Source of the DNA: Lachnospiraceae bacterium
GTDB lineage: Bacteria > Bacillota > Clostridia > Lachnospirales > Lachnospiraceae
Direction: 5' to 3'
Assembly (NCBI GenBank): GCA_014804285.1
Contig: JAAVAA010000018.1
Coordinates: 1 to 14,649, forward strand
Length of the DNA stretch: 14,649 nucleotides
Position numbers and translations under genes: made by a program. This document shows, piece by piece, positions 7,243-14,477 of this stretch. Position 1 is the first letter of the stretch. Each line of letters begins with the position of its first letter. Under the pieces are notes generated by a model, which had not been told where the DNA came from, ran no database searches, and was given only the letters and a program-made list of their open reading frames with translations.

Positions 7243-8009
7243 AAGCGGCGATATTTAATATAGAACGATTTGCAATCTATGACGGGTCGGGCATCCGGAC
7301 TACCGTATTTTTTAAAGGATGCCCTTTAAGATGCCCTTGGTGCGCAAACCCGGAATCACAGCAACAGGCCAGCAAATTGGATCAATGGCCGGATAACGCC
7401 TTGCCCCTGGCGGGAGAAGAGAAAAGTATAGACGAAATTTACGCAGAAGTTATTAAGGACAAAGATTATTATATTGCCAGCAACGGCGGAATGACATTGT
7501 CCGGCGGAGAGGTGATGCTGCAATGGGGAGCGGCAAAGGAACTTTTAAGGAGAGCAAAGGCAGACGGGATTCACACAGCAATCGAAACCTGTGGTGATGT
7601 GCCGATAAGAGCATTTGAAGAATTATCCGAGTATACAGACTTGTTTTTGTATGATGTCAAGCATATGGACGAAGAAAGGATACGAAGCGTTATCGGAGGA
7701 AATTTGAAGCGAATTCTTCAAAATTTATCCTGGCTTGTAAAACAAAAGGCAAATGAGATTATCATTCGCGTACCGGTAATTCCGGAATTTAATCATGATA
7801 CTGTGACTATTACACAAATTTTGGAATTAGCGAAGAGGCTTGGGATCAGGGAAGTGCATTTATTGCCCTATCATGTGCTGGGTATTCATAAATACAAGCG
7901 GCTTGGAATGAGATATCAAATGCCGGAGCAGGGAATCGCTAAAGAAGAGCTGCTGCCATATGTAAGCATCGGTGAACAAATGGGGCTCACAATGCGTATT
8001 GGCGGTTAA
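7239..8009 (+). CDS. Glycyl radical enzyme activase (radical SAM), minimal form
   Basis: A 256-residue radical-SAM protein that should install the glycyl radical on the preceding enzyme using SAM and a [4Fe-4S] cluster. Seen: IFNIERFAIYDGSGIRT, then the cluster motif C28-x3-C32-x2-C35 in GCPLRCPWCANPES, the SAM-binding TLSGGE at 86-91, and the activase tail LLPYHVLGIHKYKRLG. Between C35 and SGGE there are no cysteines, and the only other Cys is 118. It therefore lacks the ferredoxin-like insert with extra clusters found in most non-PFL activases and resembles PflA in that respect. I start at the ATG that overlaps the GRE stop as ATGA (7239-7242). An ATG at 7230 would add three residues; AAGG at 7223-7226 is 3 bases from that one and 12 from mine, so the start is uncertain. 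Coupled translation with the GRE is likely. Confidence 0.95.
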   Translation: MKAAIFNIERFAIYDGSGIRTTVFFKGCPLRCPWCANPESQQQASKLDQWPDNALPLAGEEKSIDEIYAEVIKDKDYYIASNGGMTLSGGEVMLQWGAAKELLRRAKADGIHTAIETCGDVPIRAFEELSEYTDLFLYDVKHMDEERIRSVIGGNLKRILQNLSWLVKQKANEIIIRVPVIPEFNHDTVTITQILELAKRLGIREVHLLPYHVLGIHKYKRLGMRYQMPEQGIAKEELLPYVSIGEQMGLTMRIGG

Positions 8010-8011
8010 CG

Positions 8012-8044
8012 ATAGTAAACGACTAAAGCCATTTACTATATAAT
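8012..8044 (+). promoter_or_regulatory. Inverted repeat plus TATAAT box before the phosphorylase gene
   Basis: ATAGTAAA (8012-8019) and TTTACTAT (8032-8039) form a perfect 8-base dyad around a 12-base centre. A consensus TATAAT at 8039-8044 overlaps the right arm, but there is no good -35 at 16-18 bases (TAAACG at 8016-8021 is weak). It may be an operator and internal promoter for the phosphorylase, or a weak AU-rich RNA hairpin. It has no T tail, so I do not call it a terminator. Confidence 0.4.
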
Positions 8045-8065
8045 GTGGGAGAAAGGAACTGAGGG

Positions 8066-10300
8066 ATGAAAAAAGAAGGTATTGGTTATTGGAAAGAGGA
8101 TAAAAACGGATTGCCGTGTTTTGCATATACAGGGGATATCCCCTATGAGAAATATCTGCCGAATGGGCAGAGGGTAAAATTGCCTGTGGATCCATGGTTC
8201 TTGCTGGGAAATTATCAGCTAACGCTCTTTACGCATGTTAGTGGGGAATATGAGCTGATCACAGGGCAGCGTTCCTGGGGCAGGGTAAATCAGGGGATTT
8301 CCAGAAACTCGGGGGCGAATAAGGCGGCTGTAAAGGTATGGGAGCAAGATGGAAATGCAGCGGAATATTGTCTGACAGGCATGGATTCGAAGGCAGCGGA
8401 TCCGGACTTTTGTGAACGCGTTTTTGGATGTGGATTTGCAGATTATACCTATAAACTGAACAATATTGTCATAGAGAGAAATATATCTGTGAAACCTTCA
8501 AAGACACCATACGATGGCGCTTCTGCCTTTCTGCTATCTGTAAAGATTAAGAATACGGGAACAAAAGAAGTGAAAGCAGAATATTTGGAAGCGGTACTAG
8601 CCAATTATAAAGAAATCCAGTACCAGGGGATAGCGGAAGAGAAGCATGTGGTGCAATATACTTATGAAAATAAAGCGGATATTGATGGTCATATGATTAT
8701 GACCATAATCAAAGGACATGCAAAAGATCCGCTGCTTTTTTCCAGAAGAGAGGATATGTCTAAGTATGAAGGGTTTCCACCGGCCGTATTTATTCAGGCA
8801 ATAGAAAAGGAGTGGATATTGGATTTTGAAGACAAAAATCTGACGGCAAGGGTGGAGGTATGTCTTGCACCGGGAGAGGAAAGCATTCTTCATTTGCTGA
8901 TTGGATTTACCTTTGAATATGGAGTTTCCAGCATCGCTAATATTCGTGAGGAACTGTTAGGGAAAAGGGAATTTGCCATAGAGGAGCCTTCTGCCTATGC
9001 AGCGGATTGGAAAAATGTGCTGCCTGAGTTTGAGGAGGAAGGGGAAAAAGATCTCAAACAGGAGCTTATCTGGCATGCCTATAATTTGCATGCGATGGCA
9101 ACCTTCAGTGAGTATTATCAGGAGACAAAGATACCCCAGGGAACTATCTATGATTATGATTGGGGAAACCACGCAAGTGCCAGAGATAATTTTCAGCATG
9201 GGCTGCCGCTCATCTATTATGCTCCTGAGCTTGCCCGCAGCGTATTGCGCTATATGATGAAGAGAACAACGCCATATGGCGAAATCCGGCTGATCGAAAA
9301 GGGAAACGGGTATTGCAGCGCGGAACGTTATTTTACCAGTGACCAGCAGCTGTTTTTCTTCCTGATGATGGGTGAGTATTTAAGAGTGACCGGAGATTAT
9401 GGTTTCTTAAGCGAAGTGGTGGAAACCTATCCGGTGCAGGGACAGACAGGTATGCCGGTGCTGGGATTTATTAAGCAGTGTTTCCTGTTCCTGCGTGATG
9501 AGATCAGTACCGGTGAGCATGGTCTGGTAAGACTGCTCAATTCAGACTGGAACGATGCAGTATACTATATTGTAAATGCACCATACAATAATGTATTATT
9601 TACCGGGGAATCCCATATGAATTCCGCTATGGCGGTATTTGTCCTGCAAGCATTGATTGCCGCTTTAAAAGAGGCAGGAGAATGTGACAAATTATGTGAT
9701 TTTAAAGATGAGCTGTTACAGCTGGCAGAGAGTATGAGCTTATACCGCAAATCGGTGTGGGAAGCTTTCCGGCGGGATATGGGTGAAAGGAAGTTTCCAA
9801 GAAGGATGTATTTTGCGGGAAAAGCCTATGGCGAGGATAATATGTTTCTGGAACCGCAGGGATATACGCTGCTTATTAATGAATTTCCTGTGGAAAGAAA
9901 AAAGGCGCTCTATGAAGAGATGCGGCGGCGTGTATATGATGGTGAAAAGCTCGGCGCAAGGCAGCAGCAGACACCGGAATTTGAGGATCCTGAGTTTGAT
10001 AAGGGTTCCAGGGAAAACGGCGGTTTTTGGTGGGCATTAAATGGTCCTGTGATCATGGGAGTGGCTGATTTTGATAAAGAAGAAGCAAATCGTCTGCTCC
10101 GGAATATGACTTTTGCCAATTATAGCAGGGAATTTCCTGAGTATTGGTCTTCCTATTGGTCTGCGGCAGATAATGTAGAGTCATCGCTGATCATGGAATC
10201 AGGGCTCCCGGATCAGTCGCTGGCATATTCGGATATCCCGGTTTATTGTGCACATCCCCATGCATGGATTTTGTATTGCTATTATTATCTGAATGAATAA
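8066..10300 (+). CDS. GH94-like glycoside phosphorylase (cellobiose phosphorylase-like)
   Basis: A 744-residue protein with a beta-rich N-terminal domain (about 1-300) and an alpha-barrel catalytic domain. The catalytic part matches the order of motifs in GH94 phosphorylases as I know them: IYDYDWGNHASARDNF (about 361-376) at the RDS/QD substrate segment, TSDQQLFFFLMMGEYLRVTGDYGF, then HGLVRLLNSDWND with D494-W-N-D497, where GH94 enzymes carry the catalytic acid Asp. No signal peptide is seen, which fits a cytoplasmic phosphorylase that splits an imported beta-glycoside with phosphate into a sugar 1-phosphate and a free acceptor. It is somewhat short for GH94 (around 800), and several motifs are loose, so it may be a new subfamily or a hydrolase of the same fold. 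AAAGGA at 8052-8057 is 8 bases before the ATG. It lies 56 bases after the activase in the same direction and probably supplies the pathway's sugar. Confidence 0.75.
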   Translation: MKKEGIGYWKEDKNGLPCFAYTGDIPYEKYLPNGQRVKLPVDPWFLLGNYQLTLFTHVSGEYELITGQRSWGRVNQGISRNSGANKAAVKVWEQDGNAAEYCLTGMDSKAADPDFCERVFGCGFADYTYKLNNIVIERNISVKPSKTPYDGASAFLLSVKIKNTGTKEVKAEYLEAVLANYKEIQYQGIAEEKHVVQYTYENKADIDGHMIMTIIKGHAKDPLLFSRREDMSKYEGFPPAVFIQAIEKEWILDFEDKNLTARVEVCLAPGEESILHLLIGFTFEYGVSSIANIREELLGKREFAIEEPSAYAADWKNVLPEFEEEGEKDLKQELIWHAYNLHAMATFSEYYQETKIPQGTIYDYDWGNHASARDNFQHGLPLIYYAPELARSVLRYMMKRTTPYGEIRLIEKGNGYCSAERYFTSDQQLFFFLMMGEYLRVTGDYGFLSEVVETYPVQGQTGMPVLGFIKQCFLFLRDEISTGEHGLVRLLNSDWNDAVYYIVNAPYNNVLFTGESHMNSAMAVFVLQALIAALKEAGECDKLCDFKDELLQLAESMSLYRKSVWEAFRRDMGERKFPRRMYFAGKAYGEDNMFLEPQGYTLLINEFPVERKKALYEEMRRRVYDGEKLGARQQQTPEFEDPEFDKGSRENGGFWWALNGPVIMGVADFDKEEANRLLRNMTFANYSREFPEYWSSYWSAADNVESSLIMESGLPDQSLAYSDIPVYCAHPHAWILYCYYYLNE

Positions 10301-10373
10301 ATATATTAGCCTCGATTAAAAATTGACAGTATAAAGAAAAGGCTGGAAAACGCAGCAGATAAGATAGGCACTC

Positions 10374-10438
10374 AGATAGTTGACGCTGCAACTATCTTAT
10401 AGTATAATAGTTGCGGTGACAACTGTTGTGATTACAAC
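10374..10438. promoter_or_regulatory. Three-site MarR-type operator array
   Basis: Three dyads of the form GTTG-N6-CAAC lie in a row. Site 1 is a perfect 9-base repeat, AGATAGTTG (10374-10382) and CAACTATCT (10389-10397). Site 2 is AGTTG (10409-10413) with CAACT (10420-10424). Site 3 is GTTG (10425-10428) with CAAC (10435-10438). Site 1 covers the -35 box; site 2 starts inside the -10 and sites 2-3 cover the transcription start. The layout suits autorepression by the MarR protein encoded next. Confidence 0.75.
10380..10408 (+). promoter_or_regulatory. Promoter of the MarR-ABC exporter operon
   Basis: TTGACG (10380-10385, 5/6) and a consensus TATAAT (10403-10408) are exactly 17 bases apart, so this is a near-ideal sigma-A promoter. 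It should fire strongly unless the overlapping operators are occupied. Transcription would begin near 10415, leaving a leader of about 40 bases. Confidence 0.85.
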
Positions 10439-10455
10439 TAATAGAGGAGGTTTTT

Positions 10456-10893
10456 ATGCCCGGAACAATGAAGACTCTGAATAACATCAGCCGCTGTCAG
10501 TCCATGTACCGAAAGAAAACCATAGCAGCGGAAGATTTGTGCCCCAACCACTATGCCTTTGTACTGACCATCTGCCATGAGCCGGGCCGCTCACAGGATG
10601 AACTTGCCAGGGCACTCTGCCTGGACAAGAGCACTGTGGCAAGAACGCTTGCTCACTTGGAAAATCATGGTTACATTACCCGCATTCCTAACGAGAAGGA
10701 CAAGAGGCAGTATCTGGTACAACCCACGGAAAAGATGCTTAATATCTATCCCAAGGTGCGGCTTGCCAATAGGGAATGGAATGCGCGCCTGACAGAAAAT
10801 GTCTCCCCGGATGAGTTGGAGGTGTTCCACAAGGTGCTGTCCCTGATGGAGCAAAATGCGAAAAAGATTGCAGACGAGTTGGAGGTAAAGTAA
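10456..10893 (+). CDS. MarR-family transcriptional regulator
   Basis: A 145-residue winged-helix repressor. Helix-turn-helix: SQDELARALCLDKSTVARTL (about 51-70) with the usual following helix LENHGYI, then the beta wing RIPNEKDKRQYLVQ, whose D-x-R is the conserved MarR wing motif. Flanking N- and C-terminal helices would form the dimer interface. A very strong AGAGGAGG (10443-10450) is 5 bases before the ATG. It heads an operon with two ABC exporter subunits, the first starting one base after its stop. MarR proteins in this setting usually repress the pump and release DNA on binding the toxic ligand; the three dyads upstream support autoregulation. The ligand cannot be told. Confidence 0.93.
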   Translation: MPGTMKTLNNISRCQSMYRKKTIAAEDLCPNHYAFVLTICHEPGRSQDELARALCLDKSTVARTLAHLENHGYITRIPNEKDKRQYLVQPTEKMLNIYPKVRLANREWNARLTENVSPDELEVFHKVLSLMEQNAKKIADELEVK

Positions 10894-10894
10894 G

Positions 10895-12613
10895 TTGAAA
10901 CAAATATTGTCCTATCTTGCACCTTATAAAATGCGGATGCTGTTGGGTGTTTCCATCAAAATCCTGGGCACTGTGGCAGAACTTTTGATTCCTTTTATAC
11001 TGACCTACATATTGGAAAATGTTATAGTCACCATGGAGATAAGCCGGATCATATGGTACGGTGCGGTGATGATTGTCTGTTCAGTGGCTGCCTGTGTGGG
11101 AAATGTGACCGCCAATCGGATGGCGGCAAGTGTCACTGCCGATTTTTCCATTGTGATGCGCAGAGATTTGTTTGCAAAGACCCTGTACCTTTCCGCCCGG
11201 GATACAGATCAATTCACGATTCCATCCCTGGAGTCCCGTATTACCTCAGATACTTATAATGTGCAGAACTTTATCGGAATGATGCAGCGCATGGGCATCC
11301 GTGCGCCGATTTTACTGCTTGGGGGAGTGGGAATCACGCTGTTCATGGATCGTGCGCTGGCATTGGTGATGATTGCTACCATGCCTTTTATTTTTATTAC
11401 CGTATACAGTGTCGCCCGCCGGGGCGTCCCACTGTATACAAAAGTGCAGAAGGCTACTGACGATATGATCAGAGTCGTGCGGGAGGATGTGCTGGGCATC
11501 CGCGTTATCAAGGCCCTATCCAAAAACGATTATGAAAACCGCCGTTACGATACTTTCAACCGGGCACTTACCAAGGAGGAATGTCATGCCGGCATTATTA
11601 TGAATGCGGTGAATCCTATCATGACTCTGCTTATGAATTTGGGGATTGCGGGAGTCATCGCTGTGGCGGCCTACCGTGTAGCAAACGGTACCTCCTCCGC
11701 GGCTACGGTGATTGCCTTTACCCAATATTTTACTCTGATTTCTATGGCGCTGATGTCCCTTTCCCGTATGTTCATCATGTACACGAAATGTGCCGCTTCT
11801 GCCCGCAGAATCAGCGCGGTTCTGGATACACCGGAATCCTTCCCGATTACAGAGGACGACGGCAGGGGAGATGCTTCCGCCAAGATTTCCTTTGAACATG
11901 TGACCTTTTCCTATTTGGGCAAAAAGCCCAATCTGGAAGATATCACTCTCAGCATCCCCAAGGGCGGAACCCTTGGCATCATCGGTGCAACTGGCAGCGG
12001 AAAATCCACATTTGTCAAGCTGCTGCTTCGGTTTTACGACGCGGGTTCCGGTACAATCCGCATCGACGGCAAAAAGGTATCCTCTTACACACAGGAGGAG
12101 CTGACCTCCATGTTCGGTGTCGCGCTGCAAAATGATTTCATATACGCAGATACCATCAAAGAGAACATACGCTTTGGCAGAGAGATTTCTGACGAGGAGA
12201 TATATCGCGCCGCGAAGATAGCACAGGCTCATGATTTCATTTCCGCTATGACGGAAGGCTATGACCATATGATATCGGCCAAAGGGACGAACCTTTCCGG
12301 CGGTCAGCGGCAGCGTATTCTGATTGCCCGCGCCATTGCAGCAAATCCGGGAATCCTGATTCTGGACGATTCTTCATCGGCTCTGGACTATAAGACGGAT
12401 GCAAACTTACGAAAAGCGCTGAGAGAATCCATGTCCGATGCTACTGTCATCACTGTGGCCCAGCGGGTCAGTTCTGTGAAAAACTGTGATTTGATCATCG
12501 TGCTTGACGAGGGCAGAATCATCGGCAGAGGCAAACATAAAGAGTTAATGGAAGACTGTGCGGAATACCGGCAAATCAGCGATTCTCAGATGGGAGGTGC
12601 TTTCCTTGACTGA
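10895..12613 (+). CDS. ABC exporter half-subunit A (degenerate ATP site)
   Basis: A 572-residue half-transporter: an N-terminal membrane domain with about six hydrophobic helices (residues roughly 15-300), then the ATPase domain. Walker A GATGSGKST is at 364-372, the signature LSGGQRQR at 467-474, and Walker B at LILD491-D492. The residue after the Walker B Asp is Asp492 where the catalytic Glu is expected, and the switch His is Gln523 (AQR for AHR). The subunit's own Walker site is therefore the degenerate one, while its signature is intact. This is the known pattern of asymmetric heterodimeric exporters such as TM287/288, BmrCD and LmrCD. Translation starts at a TTG with GGAGG 9 bases upstream (10881-10885), one base after the MarR stop. 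Likely substrate: drugs, peptides or lipids; not resolvable here. Confidence 0.93.
   Translation: MKQILSYLAPYKMRMLLGVSIKILGTVAELLIPFILTYILENVIVTMEISRIIWYGAVMIVCSVAACVGNVTANRMAASVTADFSIVMRRDLFAKTLYLSARDTDQFTIPSLESRITSDTYNVQNFIGMMQRMGIRAPILLLGGVGITLFMDRALALVMIATMPFIFITVYSVARRGVPLYTKVQKATDDMIRVVREDVLGIRVIKALSKNDYENRRYDTFNRALTKEECHAGIIMNAVNPIMTLLMNLGIAGVIAVAAYRVANGTSSAATVIAFTQYFTLISMALMSLSRMFIMYTKCAASARRISAVLDTPESFPITEDDGRGDASAKISFEHVTFSYLGKKPNLEDITLSIPKGGTLGIIGATGSGKSTFVKLLLRFYDAGSGTIRIDGKKVSSYTQEELTSMFGVALQNDFIYADTIKENIRFGREISDEEIYRAAKIAQAHDFISAMTEGYDHMISAKGTNLSGGQRQRILIARAIAANPGILILDDSSSALDYKTDANLRKALRESMSDATVITVAQRVSSVKNCDLIIVLDEGRIIGRGKHKELMEDCAEYRQISDSQMGGAFLD
12592..12597 (+). promoter_or_regulatory. 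Ribosome binding site deciding the start of exporter subunit B
   Basis: GGGAGG lies 8 bases before a TTG at 12606. The upstream in-frame ATG at 12558 has no comparable site and would overlap the previous gene by 56 bases, so I choose the TTG, which overlaps by 8. Confidence 0.65.
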
Positions 12614-14399
12614 AAATTATGTTAATAATAAACGTGATAATCGTGGAATTATGCTCCGGCTTAGCGGATATATCCTAAAGCAATGGCCCCTGTTTTTGCC
12701 TGCCGTGGTGCTGACGCTGGTATCGAATCAAATGTCACTTTTAGGACCGCGATATTCCGGCGCCGCAATCGATGCCATTGGTCTGTCCTCAGGTGTGGAT
12801 TTTGAGGCAGTCTGGAGCAGCGTGATCAAAATGATTGTCTGCTATGCGGGTTCTGCTATTATCGCTTATTTCTTGTCGGTGATCATGGTGAATCTCAGCC
12901 AGAGAATCGTATATACCATGCGCAGACAGATTTTTGAAAAGCTGAACACGCTGCCTGTGAACTATTTTGATACAAATGCCACCGGCGATATCATCAGCCG
13001 GATATCTTATGATGTGGACACGGTAAACACCTCTTTGTCCAACGATTTGGTACAGGTAATGACAAGCATATATACTGTTGTGGGTTCCCTGGTGTTCATG
13101 TGGAAGATTTCCAAGCCGATGATTCTTATCTTTGTCATCACCGTGCCGGTTTCTGTTCTGTTCACCCGGTACCGCTCCAAAAAGGTACGGCCTCTGTTCA
13201 GCGCGCGTTCCCGAAAGTATGGCGAACTGAACGGTTATGCCGAAGAGATGCTTTCCGGATCTGCCAGCATTCGGGCATATGGGCGGCAGGACGTGATTTC
13301 AGGCCGGTTCAATAAACACAATGATGAGGCCATGGGAGCGTTCTACAGCGCAGAATACAATGCCTCCCTGCTGTTTCCGACCATCAACCTGATTAATAAT
13401 GTGTCCCTTTCCATGGTGGCCATCTTCGGCGGGATTTTGTATATGTATTCCCAAGACGGTCTGATACAGGCGGGATCCGTCTTTTTCATTACCTTGGGCG
13501 GAGTGGCGCAGTTTGTCCAGTATTCCAGGAAGTTTGCCGGGCCTATCAACGAATTTTCCAATATCCTTCATGAGTTCCAGTCCGCTTTTTCGGCTGCGGA
13601 GAGGGTATTCCGGGTGCTGGACGAAGATCCGGAGCCGGCGGATGCTGCCGATGTCCGGGAAATGGAGCATGTAAATGGGCAGGTTGAACTGGATGACATC
13701 ACTTTCGGCTATAAAAAGGACACTACCATTTTGCATAATGTCTCAGTAACGGCAAAGCTGGGTCAGATGATTGCCATTGTGGGTCCTACTGGTGCTGGCA
13801 AGACCACCATCATCAATCTGCTGATGCGCTTTTATGATCCTGTGTCCGGTGAGATTCGCATAGACGGCGTACCATCGCTGAGGATAAAGCGGGAGGATTT
13901 GCGGCGGGCTTATACCATGGTGCTTCAGGATACATGGCTTTTCCATGGCACCATCTTTGAAAATATCGTTTATGGCAGGGAGGACGCAACCATGGAGGAA
14001 GTCAGGGCAGCGGCAAAATTCGCTAAAATTGATGGATATATTGAAAGTCTCCCCGACGGGTATGATACATTGCTTTCTGATGACGGCGTGAATATCTCCA
14101 AAGGGCAGCGGCAGCTGATTACCATTGCCAGGGCGTTCCTGTCCGACGCTCCGATGTTGATTTTGGACGAGGCCACCTCCAATGTGGACTCCCGAACCGA
14201 GATCCAGATTCAGGAGGCAATGAACAGACTGATGAAAGGCAGAACCAGCTTCGTAATCGCCCATCGGCTTTCTACCATACAAAATGCGGACACTATTCTG
14301 GTAGTCCGGGGTGGAGAAATCACCGAGCAGGGAACCCATCAGGAGCTGCTGAGGCAGGGCGGATTTTATAGTACACTATACAACTCTCAATTTGTGTAA
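12606..14399 (+). CDS. ABC exporter half-subunit B (canonical Walker B, degenerate signature)
   Basis: A 597-residue half-transporter from a TTG start; an ATG at 12558 would add 16 residues. The membrane domain (about 25-330) has six hydrophobic segments and the coupling segment GDIISRISYDVDTV. The ATPase domain has Walker A GPTGAGKTT at 393-401, the signature ISKGQRQ at 497-503 in place of LSGGQ, Walker B LILD521-E522 with the catalytic Glu, and the switch His553 in AHRLST. Paired with subunit A, the site formed by this Walker A/B and A's LSGGQ is fully canonical, while the opposite site combines Asp492, Gln523 and ISKGQ and should hydrolyse ATP poorly. The genes overlap by 8 bases, fitting equal production of the two subunits. 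It is the last gene of the cassette; a flavoprotein gene with its own upstream region follows. Confidence 0.93.
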   Translation: MTENYVNNKRDNRGIMLRLSGYILKQWPLFLPAVVLTLVSNQMSLLGPRYSGAAIDAIGLSSGVDFEAVWSSVIKMIVCYAGSAIIAYFLSVIMVNLSQRIVYTMRRQIFEKLNTLPVNYFDTNATGDIISRISYDVDTVNTSLSNDLVQVMTSIYTVVGSLVFMWKISKPMILIFVITVPVSVLFTRYRSKKVRPLFSARSRKYGELNGYAEEMLSGSASIRAYGRQDVISGRFNKHNDEAMGAFYSAEYNASLLFPTINLINNVSLSMVAIFGGILYMYSQDGLIQAGSVFFITLGGVAQFVQYSRKFAGPINEFSNILHEFQSAFSAAERVFRVLDEDPEPADAADVREMEHVNGQVELDDITFGYKKDTTILHNVSVTAKLGQMIAIVGPTGAGKTTIINLLMRFYDPVSGEIRIDGVPSLRIKREDLRRAYTMVLQDTWLFHGTIFENIVYGREDATMEEVRAAAKFAKIDGYIESLPDGYDTLLSDDGVNISKGQRQLITIARAFLSDAPMLILDEATSNVDSRTEIQIQEAMNRLMKGRTSFVIAHRLSTIQNADTILVVRGGEITEQGTHQELLRQGGFYSTLYNSQFV

Positions 14400-14412
14400 A
14401 ATTAGGGAGGGT

Positions 14413-14426
14413 GAAAAGGCCTTTTC
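14413..14426. terminator. Short palindrome after the exporter operon
   Basis: GAAAAGGCCTTTTC is a perfect 14-base palindrome 13 bases after the exporter stop. As RNA it gives only a 5-base A-U-rich stem with a GGCC loop, and no long T run follows. It might be a weak bidirectional terminator; nothing better is visible in the gap. Confidence 0.25.
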
Positions 14427-14450
14427 GGTCTGCAAAACACTATCCTTAGA

Positions 14451-14477
14451 GTAAGTATATAGCTTTTGTGTAAGTAT
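14451..14477 (+). repeat. Direct repeat of GTAAGTAT, operator-like
   Basis: GTAAGTAT occurs at 14451-14458 and again at 14470-14477, 19 bases apart, with an inverted half-match TACTT at 14494-14498. Spaced GTAAGT/ACTTAC elements in front of oxidoreductase genes resemble sites of HxlR/DUF24 regulators as I remember them. No such regulator is in the window, so this is a suggestion only. Confidence 0.35.

Noticed and set aside
10323..10328. Perfect TTGACA in the gap after the phosphorylase gene
   Set aside because: There is no acceptable -10 at 16-18 bases downstream. The real promoter is at 10380-10408.
10308..10344. AGCCT ... AGGCT as a terminator after the phosphorylase
   Set aside because: The arms are only 5 bases with a 27-base loop and no T run. 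I see no convincing terminator in 10301-10373.
11516..12268. 250-codon open frame on the minus strand within exporter subunit A
   Set aside because: It lies wholly opposite a gene with intact Walker and signature motifs, and its protein has no recognisable domain. It is a shadow frame.
13743..14339. 198-codon open frame on the minus strand within exporter subunit B
   Set aside because: It is antisense to the conserved ATPase domain and shows no protein family signal.
14411..14449. GTG-started reading frame of 12 codons after GGGAGG, downstream of the exporter
   Set aside because: The GGGAGG abuts the GTG with no spacing and the frame is too short to support.
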